In this document: positions 25,021-34,406 of the stretch, in pieces | How the letters are laid out: every line of letters begins with the position of its first letter | Numbering within the stretch: position 1 is the stretch's first letter | NCBI GenBank assembly: GCA_029260575.1 | Contig: JAJDDB010000027.1 | Location: 126,501-190,500 of the forward strand | DNA from: Phycisphaerales bacterium | Lineage (GTDB): Bacteria > Planctomycetota > Phycisphaerae > Phycisphaerales > SM1A02 | DNA: 64,000 nucleotides | Reading direction: 5' to 3' | Position numbers and translations under genes: made by a program | Notes under the pieces: generated by a model | What the model was told of the DNA's origin: nothing | Seen by the model: only the letters and a program-made list of their open reading frames with translations | Databases searched by the model: none

Positions 25021-28000
25021 ATGACCAAGAACCTGACTTCCGCAACTGCAGATTCACAAGCGGCCACGAATGCAAAGGCCGACGGACTTATCGATGAGGT
25101 CGTCGGCGGATTCCGCGAGACCGCTGAGGATGTTGTCCCCTGGTTCTTGAGCCAGATGCCGCTTGTGTATTTTCAGGACACCGACCGGGCGACGCAGGTC
25201 ACGCATCTTCGTGCCATCATCGCGGCCAAGGCCTCCGGCCGACCAATCAAACTCACCTTGCGCAACGAAGACGGCACCGAATGGACGTCAATGCGTCCAA
25301 GCGACTCTCCGGGCGTTCTGGCTGAGCTTGTCCATGAATTGCCGACAGATCGGGCGCTGCGGGCAGCAAAGATTCACACGGCAACCGATGGCGAGTTGGT
25401 GCTTGACACTTTTGAATTCGGCGAGGCTGAACCCTTCGACCCCGCCGACCCGATACAGGCTGAGAAGCTCAAACAAACGCTGGACTATGCAGAAGACTTC
25501 GGCATGGATTTCAGCAGTGAGCAGATTACTGCGCACTTCCATCGGTGCAGCGCTGAATACGTTCTGACGCTTACGCCGCTGCGGTTGTGCAATCATCTCG
25601 ATCTGTTCAGCCGCGTCAGCGGGACCGACGGCGCTGAAGTAACGCTGGAGCCGGAAGATGATCCGAGCCAGTGCCGAATCGTGGTCGCTGCTGAAAACGC
25701 ATCAACGCGAACAATGCTGGAGCGCGTCTCCACACGCCTCAGTCGTTCGTCAATCAACATTCGACGCGCGTATCTCGATCTTGTAAACGACAAAGACGGC
25801 GGCTGGATTTCAATTCTGGGATTTGTCGTCAACGGCCCCGAAGGTGAACCGATCAACCCACGCAGCGAATTGTGGGAAGACGTCCGCCGTGATCTGTTAC
25901 GTCTGAAGTGGATCGACCAGCGGGCGCTGGATCTGACCTATAGCAACCCGGCACTGAATTTCACTAAATCCGAGGTTCTGCTGGCACTGATTCACCTTTG
26001 TCATCAGGTACTGGTCAAGAAGAATCCCTACGCGTACAACCCCGACCGCCTGGTGCAGATGGTGTGCCGCAACATTGAACCCGCTATCGCCATTGCGGAC
26101 CTGTTTCTCGACCGCTTCAATCCCAATGCACCGCTCGACGATGAGGAGTTTGAGCGAGGGTGCGCAGCCATCAAGAACGACATTAACGCGGAAGTGGACC
26201 TGGAAGACGCCCGCGCGATGCTGAAGAAGATGCTCACAGCAGTTCGCGCGGTCTATCGCACGAATGTGTATATCGACCACCGCTATGCACTGAGCATGCG
26301 CCTTGATCCGCACTTTCTCAAAACCGACGATCGCGCTGAAGTTCCGTTCGGCGTGTTCTTTGCACATGGCAGATCATTCAACGGCTTCCATGTGCGATTC
26401 CGTGATATCGCCCGCGGCGGTGTTCGTGCCGTTCGACCGCGCAGCACCGATCAACATGCACGCGAATCAGAGCGCCTGTACGACGAGGTCTATCAACTGG
26501 CCTTTGCTCAGCAGCTCAAGAATAAGGACATTCCGGAAGGCGGATCGAAAGCTGCGGTGCTTATCGAACCCAACACGCGCGTGGATCGCAGCGTCAAGGC
26601 ATTCGTCGATTCGATTCTCGATCTGATCACGCCTGATCCGGAGGTGCAGTCGCGTATTGTCGACCGATTTGGTGTGCAGGAGCTTCTGTATCTCGGCCCT
26701 GATGAAAACATCACGCCGGACCTGATCAACTGGATCGTCGCGCGGGCCAAGCGCCGTGGCTATCCCACGCCGACTGCCCTCATGAGTTCCAAGCCCGGTG
26801 CGGGTATCAACCACAAGGAATATGGCGTCACCAGCGAAGGCGTCACTGTCTTCCTTGAAGTCGCGCTGAATGCCATCGGCCTCAATCCACGCACCCAGCC
26901 GTTCACCGTCAAAATGACCGGCGGGCCGGATGGAGATGTCGGCGGCAACATGATAAAAATCATGCACCGCGAATTCGGCACTAACGCGCGAGTCATCGGC
27001 ATCGCAGACGGAAGCGGCTCGGCGGAAGACCCGGAGGGTCTGAATCACGAGGAATTGCTACGCCTTGTGGAGCGATCCGCACCGGTTGCAGCATTCGACA
27101 AATCGAAACTCGGATCGACCGGCCGCATCGCCAGTCTTGAAGACGGTGACGGCGTCATGCTGCGCAACACCTTGCACAATCGACTCATTGCAGACGCATT
27201 CGTGCCCTGCGGCGGCAGGCCGAATGCCATTCATGGCGGGAACTGGAAGCAGTATCTCACTTCAGCCGGGACGCCAAGCAGCCGCGTGATTGTCGAAGGC
27301 GCGAATCTTTTCCTGACTCCCGAGGCTCGGGATGAGTTGTCTAAGCAGGGAATCCTGATCGTCAAGGACAGCAGCGCCAACAAGTGCGGCGTTATCTGCT
27401 CAAGCTTCGAAATCATTTCATGCATGTTGCTTGACGAACAGGAATTCCTGGAAATCAAGGAAGTCTTCATCGAGCAAGTCCTGATCAAATTGCGTGGTCT
27501 GGCTCGGCGCGAAGCCGAACTGCTGCTGCGCGTGCACAACCACATGCCGCACGTTTCATTGCCGAAACTGAGTATCCAGCTCAGTGAAGTCATGATGCGC
27601 ACTGCCGATGCCATCGCCGTAGCGCTTGACGACTTGCCGGCACCGCAGATGCAGCTCGCTCGACAACTGGTCATTGATCACATGCCGAAGGTTCTGCTGG
27701 AACGGGCCGGCGACCGTGTTGCGACAAGGCTGCCCAAGACGTACATGCACTGGATCATGGCCAAGTCGCTCGCAGCACGAATCGTCTACCGTGAAGGATT
27801 CGAATACCTGCAATCCATGGCGCCGAACATGATCGCTGAGCTGGCGCTGCAATACTTGTCACTGGAACTCGAACGTCGCCAACTTTGCGATGAAGTTGAC
27901 GACTCCGGACTTCAATCACGGCAGCGCATTTCCAGTCTGCTGAGCAGCGCGGGCATCTTTGCCACGATGGGTGATGAAGCGGAACACTTTACGACTTTGC

Positions 28001-28032
28001 AGACAAAGTCCAGCAACGGCAAGAATTCCTGA
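25021..28032 (+). CDS. Large NAD-specific glutamate dehydrogenase (about 1000 residues)
   Basis: A 1003-residue protein that should oxidise glutamate to 2-oxoglutarate and ammonia with NAD. The N-terminal 400 residues look like regulatory ACT-like and helical modules. The catalytic part has FRDIARGGVRAVRP, LAFAQQLKNKDIPEGGSKAA with the substrate lysines, KMTGGPDGDVGGNMIKI (dinucleotide-binding) and RVIVEGANLFLTPEARDEL. The KNKDIPEGGSK wording and overall length are closer to the 115-kDa class known from yeast GDH2 than to the roughly 1600-residue GDH-180 of proteobacteria. It is monocistronic and divergent from ribF. Confidence 0.87.
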   Translation: MTKNLTSATADSQAATNAKADGLIDEVVGGFRETAEDVVPWFLSQMPLVYFQDTDRATQVTHLRAIIAAKASGRPIKLTLRNEDGTEWTSMRPSDSPGVLAELVHELPTDRALRAAKIHTATDGELVLDTFEFGEAEPFDPADPIQAEKLKQTLDYAEDFGMDFSSEQITAHFHRCSAEYVLTLTPLRLCNHLDLFSRVSGTDGAEVTLEPEDDPSQCRIVVAAENASTRTMLERVSTRLSRSSINIRRAYLDLVNDKDGGWISILGFVVNGPEGEPINPRSELWEDVRRDLLRLKWIDQRALDLTYSNPALNFTKSEVLLALIHLCHQVLVKKNPYAYNPDRLVQMVCRNIEPAIAIADLFLDRFNPNAPLDDEEFERGCAAIKNDINAEVDLEDARAMLKKMLTAVRAVYRTNVYIDHRYALSMRLDPHFLKTDDRAEVPFGVFFAHGRSFNGFHVRFRDIARGGVRAVRPRSTDQHARESERLYDEVYQLAFAQQLKNKDIPEGGSKAAVLIEPNTRVDRSVKAFVDSILDLITPDPEVQSRIVDRFGVQELLYLGPDENITPDLINWIVARAKRRGYPTPTALMSSKPGAGINHKEYGVTSEGVTVFLEVALNAIGLNPRTQPFTVKMTGGPDGDVGGNMIKIMHREFGTNARVIGIADGSGSAEDPEGLNHEELLRLVERSAPVAAFDKSKLGSTGRIASLEDGDGVMLRNTLHNRLIADAFVPCGGRPNAIHGGNWKQYLTSAGTPSSRVIVEGANLFLTPEARDELSKQGILIVKDSSANKCGVICSSFEIISCMLLDEQEFLEIKEVFIEQVLIKLRGLARREAELLLRVHNHMPHVSLPKLSIQLSEVMMRTADAIAVALDDLPAPQMQLARQLVIDHMPKVLLERAGDRVATRLPKTYMHWIMAKSLAARIVYREGFEYLQSMAPNMIAELALQYLSLELERRQLCDEVDDSGLQSRQRISSLLSSAGIFATMGDEAEHFTTLQTKSSNGKNS

Positions 28033-28187
28033 GGCAACGTTATTATGCGCGCCGCTGCGCGTCTGCTGCAGCGCTGCGCGCACAGTCCTGCGCACCTGTC
28101 GCAATCTGCGCACATTGTGGTTGATTGGACGACCTGATCGCCTACGCTGGCGAATGCCTGGCCGGTTCGACCCTGGAGGTCGAATTC

Positions 28188-28970
28188 ATGGATCGTCAAT
28201 CTGCTTTGTGTGTCGCGATGTGCGCGCTTTTATCCAGTGCGCTTACCGGTTGCGCATCTACCAGCGTCTACCTCGGTTCCGATCCGGGCATGCACGTGCC
28301 GCCGATTGCCGGCGAACTTGTAATCCCGCTCGATCCCGAACTTGCGGGCCTGATCGATATTCGCTCAATCGATATGCACGGCGGTATCGCAACCGAAGCA
28401 CGCTCCGGACGCTCACTGTATCTCTCCGTGGATATCACCGGTGTGCTTGCACAGCCGAACCTCGGCCTGCCACCGGGCGACAATCTCGAGCAGCGCCTTC
28501 GCCAGCGGCGCAACAAGATCATCAACGTGCTGTTGTTTGTTTCAGACTTCAACGCCGAGACCTATCTGTCGCGAGCGTTTGCGAATCGAGTGTTCATCGA
28601 TGCGGGCAATACGATTCTGCAGGACACATTGATGGGTCTCAGCAGCGGCGCAGCAGCAGCCCAGCCGCAGGTCGCCTCGGCACTCGGATTGTCCGCACTC
28701 GTCATCGGAACCGCTGCCGAGCAGGTCAACACGTCCTTCTACCTAAATCAGACCTTTCAGGCGATGGAGACGATCATCCGTACTGAACGCGAACTGCTCC
28801 GGCAGGAAATTCGCAGAAAAATGCAGCAGCACTCGTATGATGCATATTCCCTGCACGATGGCCTCTCCGATGTCCGACAGTACAGTGAGCAGTGTTCCAT
28901 ACGTGCCGGATTGCAGGGGCTGAGCCGAATTGCTGAGCATGACCGCCAGCGCCGACTTTCGAGAGATTGA
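28188..28970 (+). CDS. Lipoprotein of unknown function
   Basis: A 260-residue lipoprotein. The ATG used has GGAGG 8 nt upstream and gives MDRQSALCVAMCALLSSALTGC with lipobox LTGC. The mature part has ELVIPLDPELAGLIDIRSID, an amphipathic run LEQRLRQRRNKIINVLLFV, FVSDFNAETYLSRAF, and a Gly/Ala-rich segment followed by a charged C-terminal helix. No enzyme motif is seen. It lies 155 bp after the GDH gene, in a GC-rich gap with repeated GCGC words. An open frame extending 21 codons upstream has no signal peptide and is rejected. It may have an envelope role. Confidence 0.8.
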   Translation: MDRQSALCVAMCALLSSALTGCASTSVYLGSDPGMHVPPIAGELVIPLDPELAGLIDIRSIDMHGGIATEARSGRSLYLSVDITGVLAQPNLGLPPGDNLEQRLRQRRNKIINVLLFVSDFNAETYLSRAFANRVFIDAGNTILQDTLMGLSSGAAAAQPQVASALGLSALVIGTAAEQVNTSFYLNQTFQAMETIIRTERELLRQEIRRKMQQHSYDAYSLHDGLSDVRQYSEQCSIRAGLQGLSRIAEHDRQRRLSRD

Positions 28971-29061
28971 CGCCTGCTGACGGATGCACCCGCCAGCCCG
29001 CATCCATAAGCTCGGGGAACCGCAGCAACGCCCGGACCGGATATCGAGTGTGAATCGACTC

Positions 29062-30558
29062 ATGAATCTACGACTTTCCTTTTTAAATCCCTGCGGTTGC
29101 CTCACCACGATCCTTGCAATGATGTGGGTAATTTCCATCTCCACACCTGCAGTGAGTCAGGATGCTGTAGAAAGCAGCGCCACAATCGTTGCCGATGAAG
29201 ACCCGCCTCAAGACGAGAAGAATACCAAACCCCAGCGCGTCATCGTTCACGTCAATCGCAATCTCACAATTGCCGGCTTTGTCGAAGAACTTGATGATGA
29301 AGTTGTCATCGTTCGCGATCGACAAGGCAAAGTACATCGATTCTCGCGTACGCGCGTGTTGACTGTAACCCGCCTCGTCGATCCCGAACCCGGACAGACC
29401 GGCGTGGTCTTCCTCGCCAACGGCCAGGCCCGTGACGGCATCATTCTCGAAGACCATTTCGAGTATGTCCTGATGGAAATCGAAGGTGTCCGGGCCCGGA
29501 TCAGCCGTCCCAACGTTGATCATGTCGTACTCGAACCAACATTTGCAGAACGCTACGCAAAATTCAAAGAGTCTCTGCTGCCGGGTCAGACGCGCCGCCA
29601 TCTCGCCCTCTGCCAGTGGCTTGTCGACAACAAGAAATGGAATCTTGCCAAAGCCGAACTCGATGAACTGCTCGTTCGTGAGGACAACTTTGACGCCAGG
29701 ACACTGTTGGTCGTTGTCGATGCACAGCTGAAACTGCAAGCCGGCGGATTCAAGTCCACCAATAAAGAAAACGCCGATGAAGACTCCAATGACAGCAAAA
29801 ACACAACGGGGCCGGTGACTGCCGCTGACCTCATGCCCAAGCAGCTTGTGACATCAGACGATGTCAACATCATGCGGATATACGAGATCGATTTCAATGA
29901 TCCCCCGCGGATGTCGATCTCGCCGGACACGATTCGCACACTCATTGAACGCTATGGCACAAGTAACCTCATGCCCGCATCGCAGACGGAGCGGACAGCG
30001 CTGTTTCGTGCTGAAGAAATCGAACTTGCCAAGCTCATGTTCCGCCTGCAGGCCCGCGAGCTGTACCCGCAGATCAATGTGCTCAGCGAACCGCCAGCCC
30101 TCAACGAATTCCGCCTGCGGGTCCACGATGCATGGCTGATCAACAATTGCACAACCAGTCGCTGTCATGGCGGCCTTGACGCCGGCCGGTTGTTCTTGCA
30201 TCGCCGCAATTACAAAGACGAGCGCGTTCGGTACACCAATCTGCTGATTCTTGAACGCCTCGAACTCGATCCCGAGTGGCCGTTGATCAACTACGACGAG
30301 CCGTTGATGTCGCTGATCATTCAGCACGCATTGCCGAAACACGCAGCCCGTAAGCCCCATCCGGATGTGCCCGGCTGGACGCCTGTGTTCACGCGCGGAA
30401 ACCGCCGCACCTTGGAGACATCACTGCAATGGATTCAATCGATGTATCAGCCGCGCCCGGACTACCCGGTGGATTACGACCCGCCGAAGATAAACCAGCC
30501 AGCCCCCCAGCCGAAGCTCGACGAACAACCCGAAGACCAGGATCGCAACCCGCGTTGA
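29062..30558 (+). CDS. Secreted protein with an atypical CX4CH motif
   Basis: A 498-residue exported protein. The start chosen gives a signal peptide (RLSFLNPCGCLTTILAMMW, ISISTPAVSQ); the Shine-Dalgarno is poor. A beta-rich N-terminal domain (VIVHVNRNLTIAGFVEELDD, VFLANGQARDGIILED) precedes a TPR-like helical middle (TRRHLALCQWLVDNKKWNLA) and an acidic linker. Near residue 370 comes the motif NNCTTSRCHGG, that is C-X4-C-H, followed by YTNLLILERLELD and PLMSLIIQHALPK. This resembles cytochrome-like domains in planctomycete secreted proteins, in which a single Cys-Cys-His could bind heme c, but spacing is X4 rather than X2. Function is unknown. Confidence 0.75.
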   Translation: MNLRLSFLNPCGCLTTILAMMWVISISTPAVSQDAVESSATIVADEDPPQDEKNTKPQRVIVHVNRNLTIAGFVEELDDEVVIVRDRQGKVHRFSRTRVLTVTRLVDPEPGQTGVVFLANGQARDGIILEDHFEYVLMEIEGVRARISRPNVDHVVLEPTFAERYAKFKESLLPGQTRRHLALCQWLVDNKKWNLAKAELDELLVREDNFDARTLLVVVDAQLKLQAGGFKSTNKENADEDSNDSKNTTGPVTAADLMPKQLVTSDDVNIMRIYEIDFNDPPRMSISPDTIRTLIERYGTSNLMPASQTERTALFRAEEIELAKLMFRLQARELYPQINVLSEPPALNEFRLRVHDAWLINNCTTSRCHGGLDAGRLFLHRRNYKDERVRYTNLLILERLELDPEWPLINYDEPLMSLIIQHALPKHAARKPHPDVPGWTPVFTRGNRRTLETSLQWIQSMYQPRPDYPVDYDPPKINQPAPQPKLDEQPEDQDRNPR

Positions 30559-30813
30559 TGCCCATACTTATCAGGATTTGTAGTGTCTGCGTCAGCGACT
30601 AGAGAAAATGGCCCATGCGTTCAATTGGGGCTGTGATCCAAAATCTCAACTTCGCCAATCAAAGAAAAAAAATAGCCTGAAGACTCCTCAATCTGCTCCG
30701 GCGCGGCTAGTATGTCCTCGTTCAAAGCAGAATCTGCACGTCACAGTTCTGCCCGCACTGGCAAGCTCATTACCGGGGCGGTTATCCAGATGACGATCTA
30801 GCAAGGACATCTC
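30559..30813 (+). promoter_or_regulatory. Long leader of the cold-shock gene
   Basis: A 255-nt gap with an A-rich patch near 30659-30675 before the csp start. Cold-shock genes often have long structured leaders that control translation; length and position fit, but I cannot fold it here. A 61-codon open frame inside has no support. Confidence 0.35.
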
Positions 30814-31020
30814 ATGTCAACCGGTACAGTGACCAAATTTATGGACGACAAGGGCTTCGGCTTCATCACCCCCGATGGTGGCGGCGCTGACATCTTCGTA
30901 CACCACTCTGACATCCAAGGCGAAGGCTTCAAGAGCCTGCGACCCGGTCAGAAGGTCGAATTCGAAGTTACACAGGAAGCGAAGGGCCCCAAGGCCTCGA
31001 ACGTAACACCAATGGATTGA
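30814..31020 (+). CDS. Cold-shock protein, CspA family
   Basis: A 68-residue single OB-fold nucleic-acid-binding protein. It carries RNP1 KGFGFITPD and RNP2 DIFVHHSDI, and the C-terminal [20 protein letters not shown], all in normal position. Such proteins bind single-stranded RNA or DNA and act as RNA chaperones in the cytoplasm. AAGGA lies 7 nt before the ATG. A clear rho-independent-type stem follows about 60 bp after the stop, so the gene is monocistronic. The length and motifs match the family fully; whether it is cold-inducible cannot be told from sequence. Confidence 0.95.
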   Translation: MSTGTVTKFMDDKGFGFITPDGGGADIFVHHSDIQGEGFKSLRPGQKVEFEVTQEAKGPKASNVTPMD

Positions 31021-31081
31021 TCGAATTCCTCTCGGATCGATTGCTCGATTGGAGATGAAAAAGACAATGTGGGAAGACAAG

Positions 31082-31110
31082 AACGCTGTGGAGCATCGCT
31101 CCGCAGCGTT
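31082..31110 (+). terminator. Intrinsic terminator after the cold-shock gene
   Basis: Stem AACGCTGTGGAGC / GCTCCGCAGCGTT, 13 bp with one mismatch and a 3-nt ATC loop, followed by TTCATTT. Strong hairpin with a modest U-tract. Confidence 0.8.
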
Positions 31111-31317
31111 TTCATTTGGTGCTGGAAGTAACCGTTGAAGTTCATGCGGAACCTCCACCGCCGCCGGCTGTCGTACACCGGCAGCGGCTGACTCAAACCT
31201 ACGTCGCCCGATCCACGTGCAACCTCATTGCCGTGGCCAGCGAATCCTAGACAGGCCCGGCTGCAGTGATACACTGGCGGGTCTTGCCAAAATATGCAGC
31301 CAGGGAGATACCTGCCG

Positions 31318-33279
31318 ATGCGTGTCACACGTGCAACTATCCTGCTTCTCAGCTTTTCCGCTTTGTCTGTCGGCCTTACCGCCTGCGAGGATGAAGCATC
31401 CAACAAACGCCGTGAACTCCAGGAGACTGTCGCGGCTGCGACACAGGACCTGCGCGAAGCAACGCTTGTTGTGGTTGATCCCAACAACGCCGAACAGTTT
31501 CAGAGCGCCCGTAATCAGTTGACGAAAGTCGTAAGCGATTTGCGATCTGCTGATACCACAGGCAACACCGGTCAGGAAATCGCCATACACACTTTGCTTG
31601 CAGATGCTGGGCAAAAGCTTGCGTCGATGTACCTTGCCGAACTCGAACAGGCCCAGGCTGCAATGCGCAACGACAGTGCGCTGGCCCGTGCGCACGTCAG
31701 TTCAATCCTGCAACTTGATGAATTTGTGCAGGCAACTAGCGCGATCGATGTTACCGATGAGACCGAAGCGCTGAATTCCGCACGAAGTGGTGCAACGACG
31801 CAACTGGGCCAACTCAGTGACATGCTCGCCCAACTCGACGGCCCTATCGGTCAACTCACAAGCGCCAATCGCGCCGACCTCGATCGCATCAACATGCTTC
31901 GCCGAGATGCGGAAGAACTGGTCCAGATGGCGGGCGAACTCGGCCCCGCAGACGGCTTCCCGCAGTACGAGCAGGCACTGCAGATGCAGCGCGAAGCTGG
32001 TGCAATCGAAACGCAGATTTCCCATCGCGAAGTTGACCTTGCCTATCAGTACGAACCACAGCAGGAAACTGCAGATTCGCAAGCGCAGCAGTTGCAGCGA
32101 TATATCGATGCACTCGATCAGGCCAAGCAGAAGCTCGGCGAGATCGTCGACACCGTTTCCAATGAAGTTTCCAAGACCAACCAGCAGATGTCTGCACTGC
32201 AAAACGAATTGGATAATCGCTTGGCAGCCATCGCCAGCGCAGTTTCCGGCCCGATTGAAACCGCCCATCAGGAAGGCATCCAGGCTGCTGAGCAGGCGCT
32301 GAGCGGTGCGCGGTCAGCAGCACGCGACAGCAAGAGCAACTCCGGCAAACTTCTGGAAGCACAGTTATTTGAAACACAGGGCCGGCTGCACTGGTCCAAA
32401 GCCCGCGCGCTTGCTGCACAGATCAGCGTGCTGGAGCGCGTCATCGCCGCGGGCAACGTGATCAGGAGTGCATCAAACGCACAGCGCGCCTTGAACGACG
32501 CAACATCAAGCTACGAAGCTGCAATTACCAGCGCCAAGGACTCATATACCGCAGCGCAAACCGCATTGCCCGGCGGCAACATCGAAGGCATGGATGCACT
32601 GCGCCGAAGTCTCGATCTGGCAATCGGCACAATCAGCGGACAAAGCATGCAGGACATGCAGCAGCAGACGCCAACCCTGACGAACCCCGGCGCGCCAATT
32701 GCCGGCGATGGCTCCACCGATGGTTTCGCCAGCCCTGAAGCGGCACTGACAGCATTCAAGACAATTGATCCAATGAAGCCTGAGTCGTCAATGATTGTCA
32801 TCAATGCAATTCACACCACAACGCCGCTACAGGTGCAATTCGTCGACGCAGCAGCCGAGGCAAATCAGCGTTCAACTGAACTGCATTACGCGATCGAGCA
32901 GACGCTCGGCCAAAATGCTCTGGATGCACTTGCACAAATGGGTGCAGCAGCAACTCCCGACTACAGCACTGCAACAATCCTCCAACAAGATGCAGAAACT
33001 GCAACGATTGAAGCAGACATGCTCCAGCCGGGCATGAGCGAACGGTTCACGATTGGCTTGAAGCGTGTTGAGAACGTCTGGCTGGTAACTTTCGAGAGTT
33101 TTCAACAGGAGTTCTCAATGCCTGGCATGTCGATTTCCGACTCAATCAAGATGATGCAGGCAATGTCGAGCGCGCTACAGGATCTCACGACACAGGTGAC
33201 CAGTGGCAAGATCACCAATCAAGAAGAATTCATGATGGCGATCCAGACAGCAATGATGAATGCCATGAGTGGACAATGA
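31318..33279 (+). CDS. Long coiled-coil lipoprotein
   Basis: A 653-residue lipoprotein with signal peptide TRATILLLSFSALSVGLTAC. GGGAG lies 10 nt before the ATG. Almost the whole mature protein to about residue 440 is Ala/Gln/Glu-rich helix with heptad patterning (ELQETVAAATQDLREATLVV, QQLQRYIDALDQAKQKLGEI). After a Thr/Pro/Gly linker, a C-terminal domain starts GFASPEAALTAFKTIDP and includes ELHYAIEQTLGQNALDAL, which parallels the lipoproteins at 33.7 and 35.6 kb. A periplasmic structural or sensing role is likely, but no function is known. The next gene starts before this stop. Confidence 0.8.
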   Translation: MRVTRATILLLSFSALSVGLTACEDEASNKRRELQETVAAATQDLREATLVVVDPNNAEQFQSARNQLTKVVSDLRSADTTGNTGQEIAIHTLLADAGQKLASMYLAELEQAQAAMRNDSALARAHVSSILQLDEFVQATSAIDVTDETEALNSARSGATTQLGQLSDMLAQLDGPIGQLTSANRADLDRINMLRRDAEELVQMAGELGPADGFPQYEQALQMQREAGAIETQISHREVDLAYQYEPQQETADSQAQQLQRYIDALDQAKQKLGEIVDTVSNEVSKTNQQMSALQNELDNRLAAIASAVSGPIETAHQEGIQAAEQALSGARSAARDSKSNSGKLLEAQLFETQGRLHWSKARALAAQISVLERVIAAGNVIRSASNAQRALNDATSSYEAAITSAKDSYTAAQTALPGGNIEGMDALRRSLDLAIGTISGQSMQDMQQQTPTLTNPGAPIAGDGSTDGFASPEAALTAFKTIDPMKPESSMIVINAIHTTTPLQVQFVDAAAEANQRSTELHYAIEQTLGQNALDALAQMGAAATPDYSTATILQQDAETATIEADMLQPGMSERFTIGLKRVENVWLVTFESFQQEFSMPGMSISDSIKMMQAMSSALQDLTTQVTSGKITNQEEFMMAIQTAMMNAMSGQ

Positions 33280-33676
33280 GGCTCTGCCGGGCATGACCGG
33301 CCCCAACACCCAACAATCCGGCGACCAGATTCGAAACACGCTTAGTGTCATCATGCGCGTAAAGTCCGCTCTGCTTGCTATCGTTGCATTGGTGGTCGGC
33401 GGGCTGTGCTGGGTCGTGCTGCACCTCGTGCGCACAATTGCAGCGGATCAGGAAGTCGTGCTTCCAACATTCGCAGCATGGTGGCTTGAACATCCATTCA
33501 CAATCGTGTTCGTGGCAATTCCAGCAGTAATACTCGCCATATCCGGCGCAGTGGCGCATCGAGGTATGTGGGCGTGGCTGATCCTCACGCTCCTTTGCAT
33601 GTTGATCCCGGTCGTGATCGTGCTCTATTGTTTCCTCATTGTCGTCGGAACCTTGTACCGATACGAACCCTTGTAA
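33269..33676 (+). CDS. Small multi-span membrane protein
   Basis: A 135-residue protein with three hydrophobic segments at about 35-58 (ALLAIVALVVGGLCWVVLHL), 76-95 (TIVFVAIPAVILAISGAVA) and 100-125 (WAWLILTLLCMLIPVVIVLY). The start overlaps the preceding stop by 11 bp, suggesting translational coupling; downstream ATGs at 33293 and 33353 are alternatives. It lies between two lipoprotein genes in one apparent operon (the next begins 10 nt after its stop). The loop arrangement LPTFAAWWLEHPF is distantly reminiscent of type II secretion GspF-type C-terminal halves, but the match is too short to use. Function unknown. Confidence 0.65.
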   Translation: MDNEALPGMTGPNTQQSGDQIRNTLSVIMRVKSALLAIVALVVGGLCWVVLHLVRTIAADQEVVLPTFAAWWLEHPFTIVFVAIPAVILAISGAVAHRGMWAWLILTLLCMLIPVVIVLYCFLIVVGTLYRYEPL

Positions 33677-33686
33677 TTGGCACGAA

Positions 33687-34406
33687 ATGAACCACGAGAT
33701 TTCCCCCTATCGTCGCGTTCGTGAATTCGTTGTGCTCCTGGCAGTAGCCTGTCTGGGAATGGCACTGCATGGTTGTAGCGGTGGTGCCGAGCCTGAAGTC
33801 CACGCCGACTCCGCTGGCGCTAGTCGCAGCGCCAACTGGCAGTTCGATTCACCCGACCAGTTTGTAGCGTTTGCTTCTAATCTTGATGATGAACTGCAGA
33901 GAATCGAAATCTTCGAGCATATGTACGGCAAGACGACTGAAGAGCTGTGGGTGGTGCGCTATCACCGCGCTGCTGCACAAGCGGAACTCGACTATCGAAA
34001 CGCGGTGGCGGAACAGTTCGGCGACGAAGCCCTTGCAGCACTTGGTCCGCCGCAGAACCTGCAACCGATGCCGGCAACACCTGCAGATGCACGAATCGAA
34101 GAACACGGCGAGACGCGCGTTCTGATTCACTTCAAAGATACGAGCGGCATTGATGATGTCATTGTCCTGGCCCGTATCCGCGGAAACTGGACCCCGCATG
34201 CCACAACGATCACCGATGGCAATGATGTCACCGTTACATGGTGCAACATTCAACAACTCTACTACGTCGCCAATATCAAATACTACGCCGACGTCGCTAC
34301 GCAGATTCGCGAAGGTGCGTATGAAAAATCGGATGAGGCGCATCAAGCTGTTGCGCAGTTGCTCGCTGGACCTCCTCCGCCGCGCGGGTCCATTCAGATT
34401 GACTGA
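33687..34406 (+). CDS. Lipoprotein sharing a domain with neighbours
   Basis: A 239-residue lipoprotein. The ATG chosen gives MNHEISPYRRVREF, a hydrophobic run and lipobox ALHGC. The mature domain contains WQFDSPDQFVAFASNLDDEL and RAAAQAELDYRNAVAEQFGD, which line up with parts of the proteins at 31.3 and 35.6 kb (SPEA..., then Y..A....FG). This suggests a common fold, perhaps an NTF2/SnoaL-like or similar small domain, though I cannot confirm it. The C-terminus (TWCNIQQLYYVANIKYYADV) is followed by a Pro-rich end. It is last in the plus-strand set, and its stop overlaps the convergent queG by 13 bp. Confidence 0.78.
   Translation: MNHEISPYRRVREFVVLLAVACLGMALHGCSGGAEPEVHADSAGASRSANWQFDSPDQFVAFASNLDDELQRIEIFEHMYGKTTEELWVVRYHRAAAQAELDYRNAVAEQFGDEALAALGPPQNLQPMPATPADARIEEHGETRVLIHFKDTSGIDDVIVLARIRGNWTPHATTITDGNDVTVTWCNIQQLYYVANIKYYADVATQIREGAYEKSDEAHQAVAQLLAGPPPPRGSIQID

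Noticed and set aside
30608-30793. 61-codon open frame before the cold-shock gene
   Set aside because: No ribosome site, no family signal; better explained as the leader of the cold-shock gene.
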